Below, piece by piece: positions 6,332 to 6,714 of a stretch of DNA of 6,714 nt. The position numbers and the translations under genes were made by a program. Under the pieces are notes generated by a model. That model was not told where the DNA came from. It saw only the letters and a program-made list of their open reading frames with translations, and ran no database searches. The first letter of the stretch is position 1; each line of letters opens with the position of its first letter. The DNA is from Candidatus Merdenecus merdavium. GTDB lineage: Bacteria; Bacillota; Clostridia; Lachnospirales; Lachnospiraceae. The stretch covers positions 1 through 6,714 of the forward strand of contig DVLR01000136.1 in assembly GCA_018715425.1 (NCBI GenBank). The letters run 5' to 3'.

Positions 6332-6714
6332 TTATTTAGTATTTTCCATATTGACAGCAGCAATACGTACATTAATTTCTGCTACTTCCAGACCAGTCAT
6401 ATTCTCAATAGCTGTTTTTACTTTATCTTGCACTTTTTTGCTAGTTTCAGGAATACTGTATCCATAATCTAAATTAAGAGTAAGATCAACATGTACAACG
6501 CCTTCTTCAACAGCAAGTTTTACACCTTTTGAAAGACTTCTCATGCCTAATTTACTAATTAACTCATTGGTTACGTTTCCTGCCATTGATGCAACACCTT
6601 CTACTTCGGTTGCTGCTAAACCAGCAATAATAGCTACCACATCATCAGCAATTTGAATATCCCCTAATTTTGTATCTCCATGTATGGAATGATTGTTTTT
6701 GATTTCATCTCTAG
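6332..6714 (-). CDS. Asp23/Gls24 family envelope stress response protein (partial, start beyond right edge)
   Basis: Member of the Asp23/Gls24 (DUF322) family, small proteins of Gram-positive bacteria linked to alkaline shock and envelope stress. In Staphylococcus aureus Asp23 lies at the membrane through an anchor, AmaP. The reading frame is open to the window edge: 126 residues are visible before the TAA, and no start codon is seen before GTG 6640. That GTG is internal, since the codons ahead of it encode GDIQIADDVVAIIAGLAA, the normal family N-terminal core. Further typical segments are ATEVEGVASMAG, GVKLAVEEGVVHVDLTLNLDYG, and a C-terminal TGLEVAEINVRIAAV. Probably only a few residues are missing. 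There is no signal peptide or membrane segment in the visible part. It is followed by its own terminator, so it is likely expressed apart from nusB and at a different level. No gene symbol is assigned, because several paralogues often coexist. Confidence 0.93.
   Translation of the reverse strand, partial: RDEIKNNHSIHGDTKLGDIQIADDVVAIIAGLAATEVEGVASMAGNVTNELISKLGMRSLSKGVKLAVEEGVVHVDLTLNLDYGYSIPETSKKVQDKVKTAIENMTGLEVAEINVRIAAVNMENTK

Noticed and set aside
6242..6472. Overlapping plus-strand ORFs (6242-6472 and 6267-6467) over the gap and asp23
   Set aside because: They run through the asp23 terminator hairpin and antisense to asp23 codons; there is no protein-like pattern.
6332..6640. asp23 starting at the GTG at 6640 (102 residues)
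   Set aside because: The frame stays open to the window edge, and the codons upstream of 6640 encode the conserved Asp23 N-terminal core, so the GTG is an internal valine and the gene is cut by the edge.

Overview
The window looks like ordinary chromosomal DNA from an AT-rich member of the Clostridia, perhaps close to Alkaliphilus. That placement is inferred from gene order and protein character, not from a database comparison. Everything that looks real is on the minus strand, so transcription runs from high to low coordinates. In that order the genes are: asp23-family gene (its start lies beyond the right edge), nusB, xseA, xseB, ispA, dxs, tlyA and nadK (its 3' end lies beyond the left edge). 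This is a familiar firmicute housekeeping order, usually followed by argR, recN and spo0A just outside such a window.

Region by region: 6332-6714 holds most of an Asp23/Gls24 protein. The 206-bp gap at 6126-6331 is the only sizeable non-coding stretch. It carries a well-formed intrinsic terminator for asp23 (6244-6297). Just after it comes a 10-bp perfect inverted repeat (6203-6239) that encloses a consensus TTGACA hexamer, a likely promoter region for the next genes. From 6125 down to the left edge seven genes are packed with gaps of 4-42 bp and one short overlap, with no terminator seen between them, so they probably form one operon.

The operon mixes functions: transcription antitermination and rRNA synthesis (NusB), DNA repair (both subunits of exonuclease VII), isoprenoid precursor and farnesyl diphosphate synthesis (Dxs, IspA), rRNA 2'-O-methylation (TlyA) and NADP supply (NadK). 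All proteins look intact, with their catalytic motifs present. The longest-ORF starts of xseA, ispA and dxs appear 3-4 codons too long, because in each case the Shine-Dalgarno sequence lies inside the extension; the shorter starts are used here.

No mobile element, CRISPR array, tRNA, rRNA or undescribed system was found. The points worth a second look are in the asp23-nusB gap (terminator, inverted repeat around the -35, a 25-codon ORF overlapping the nusB start) and in the translation starts.
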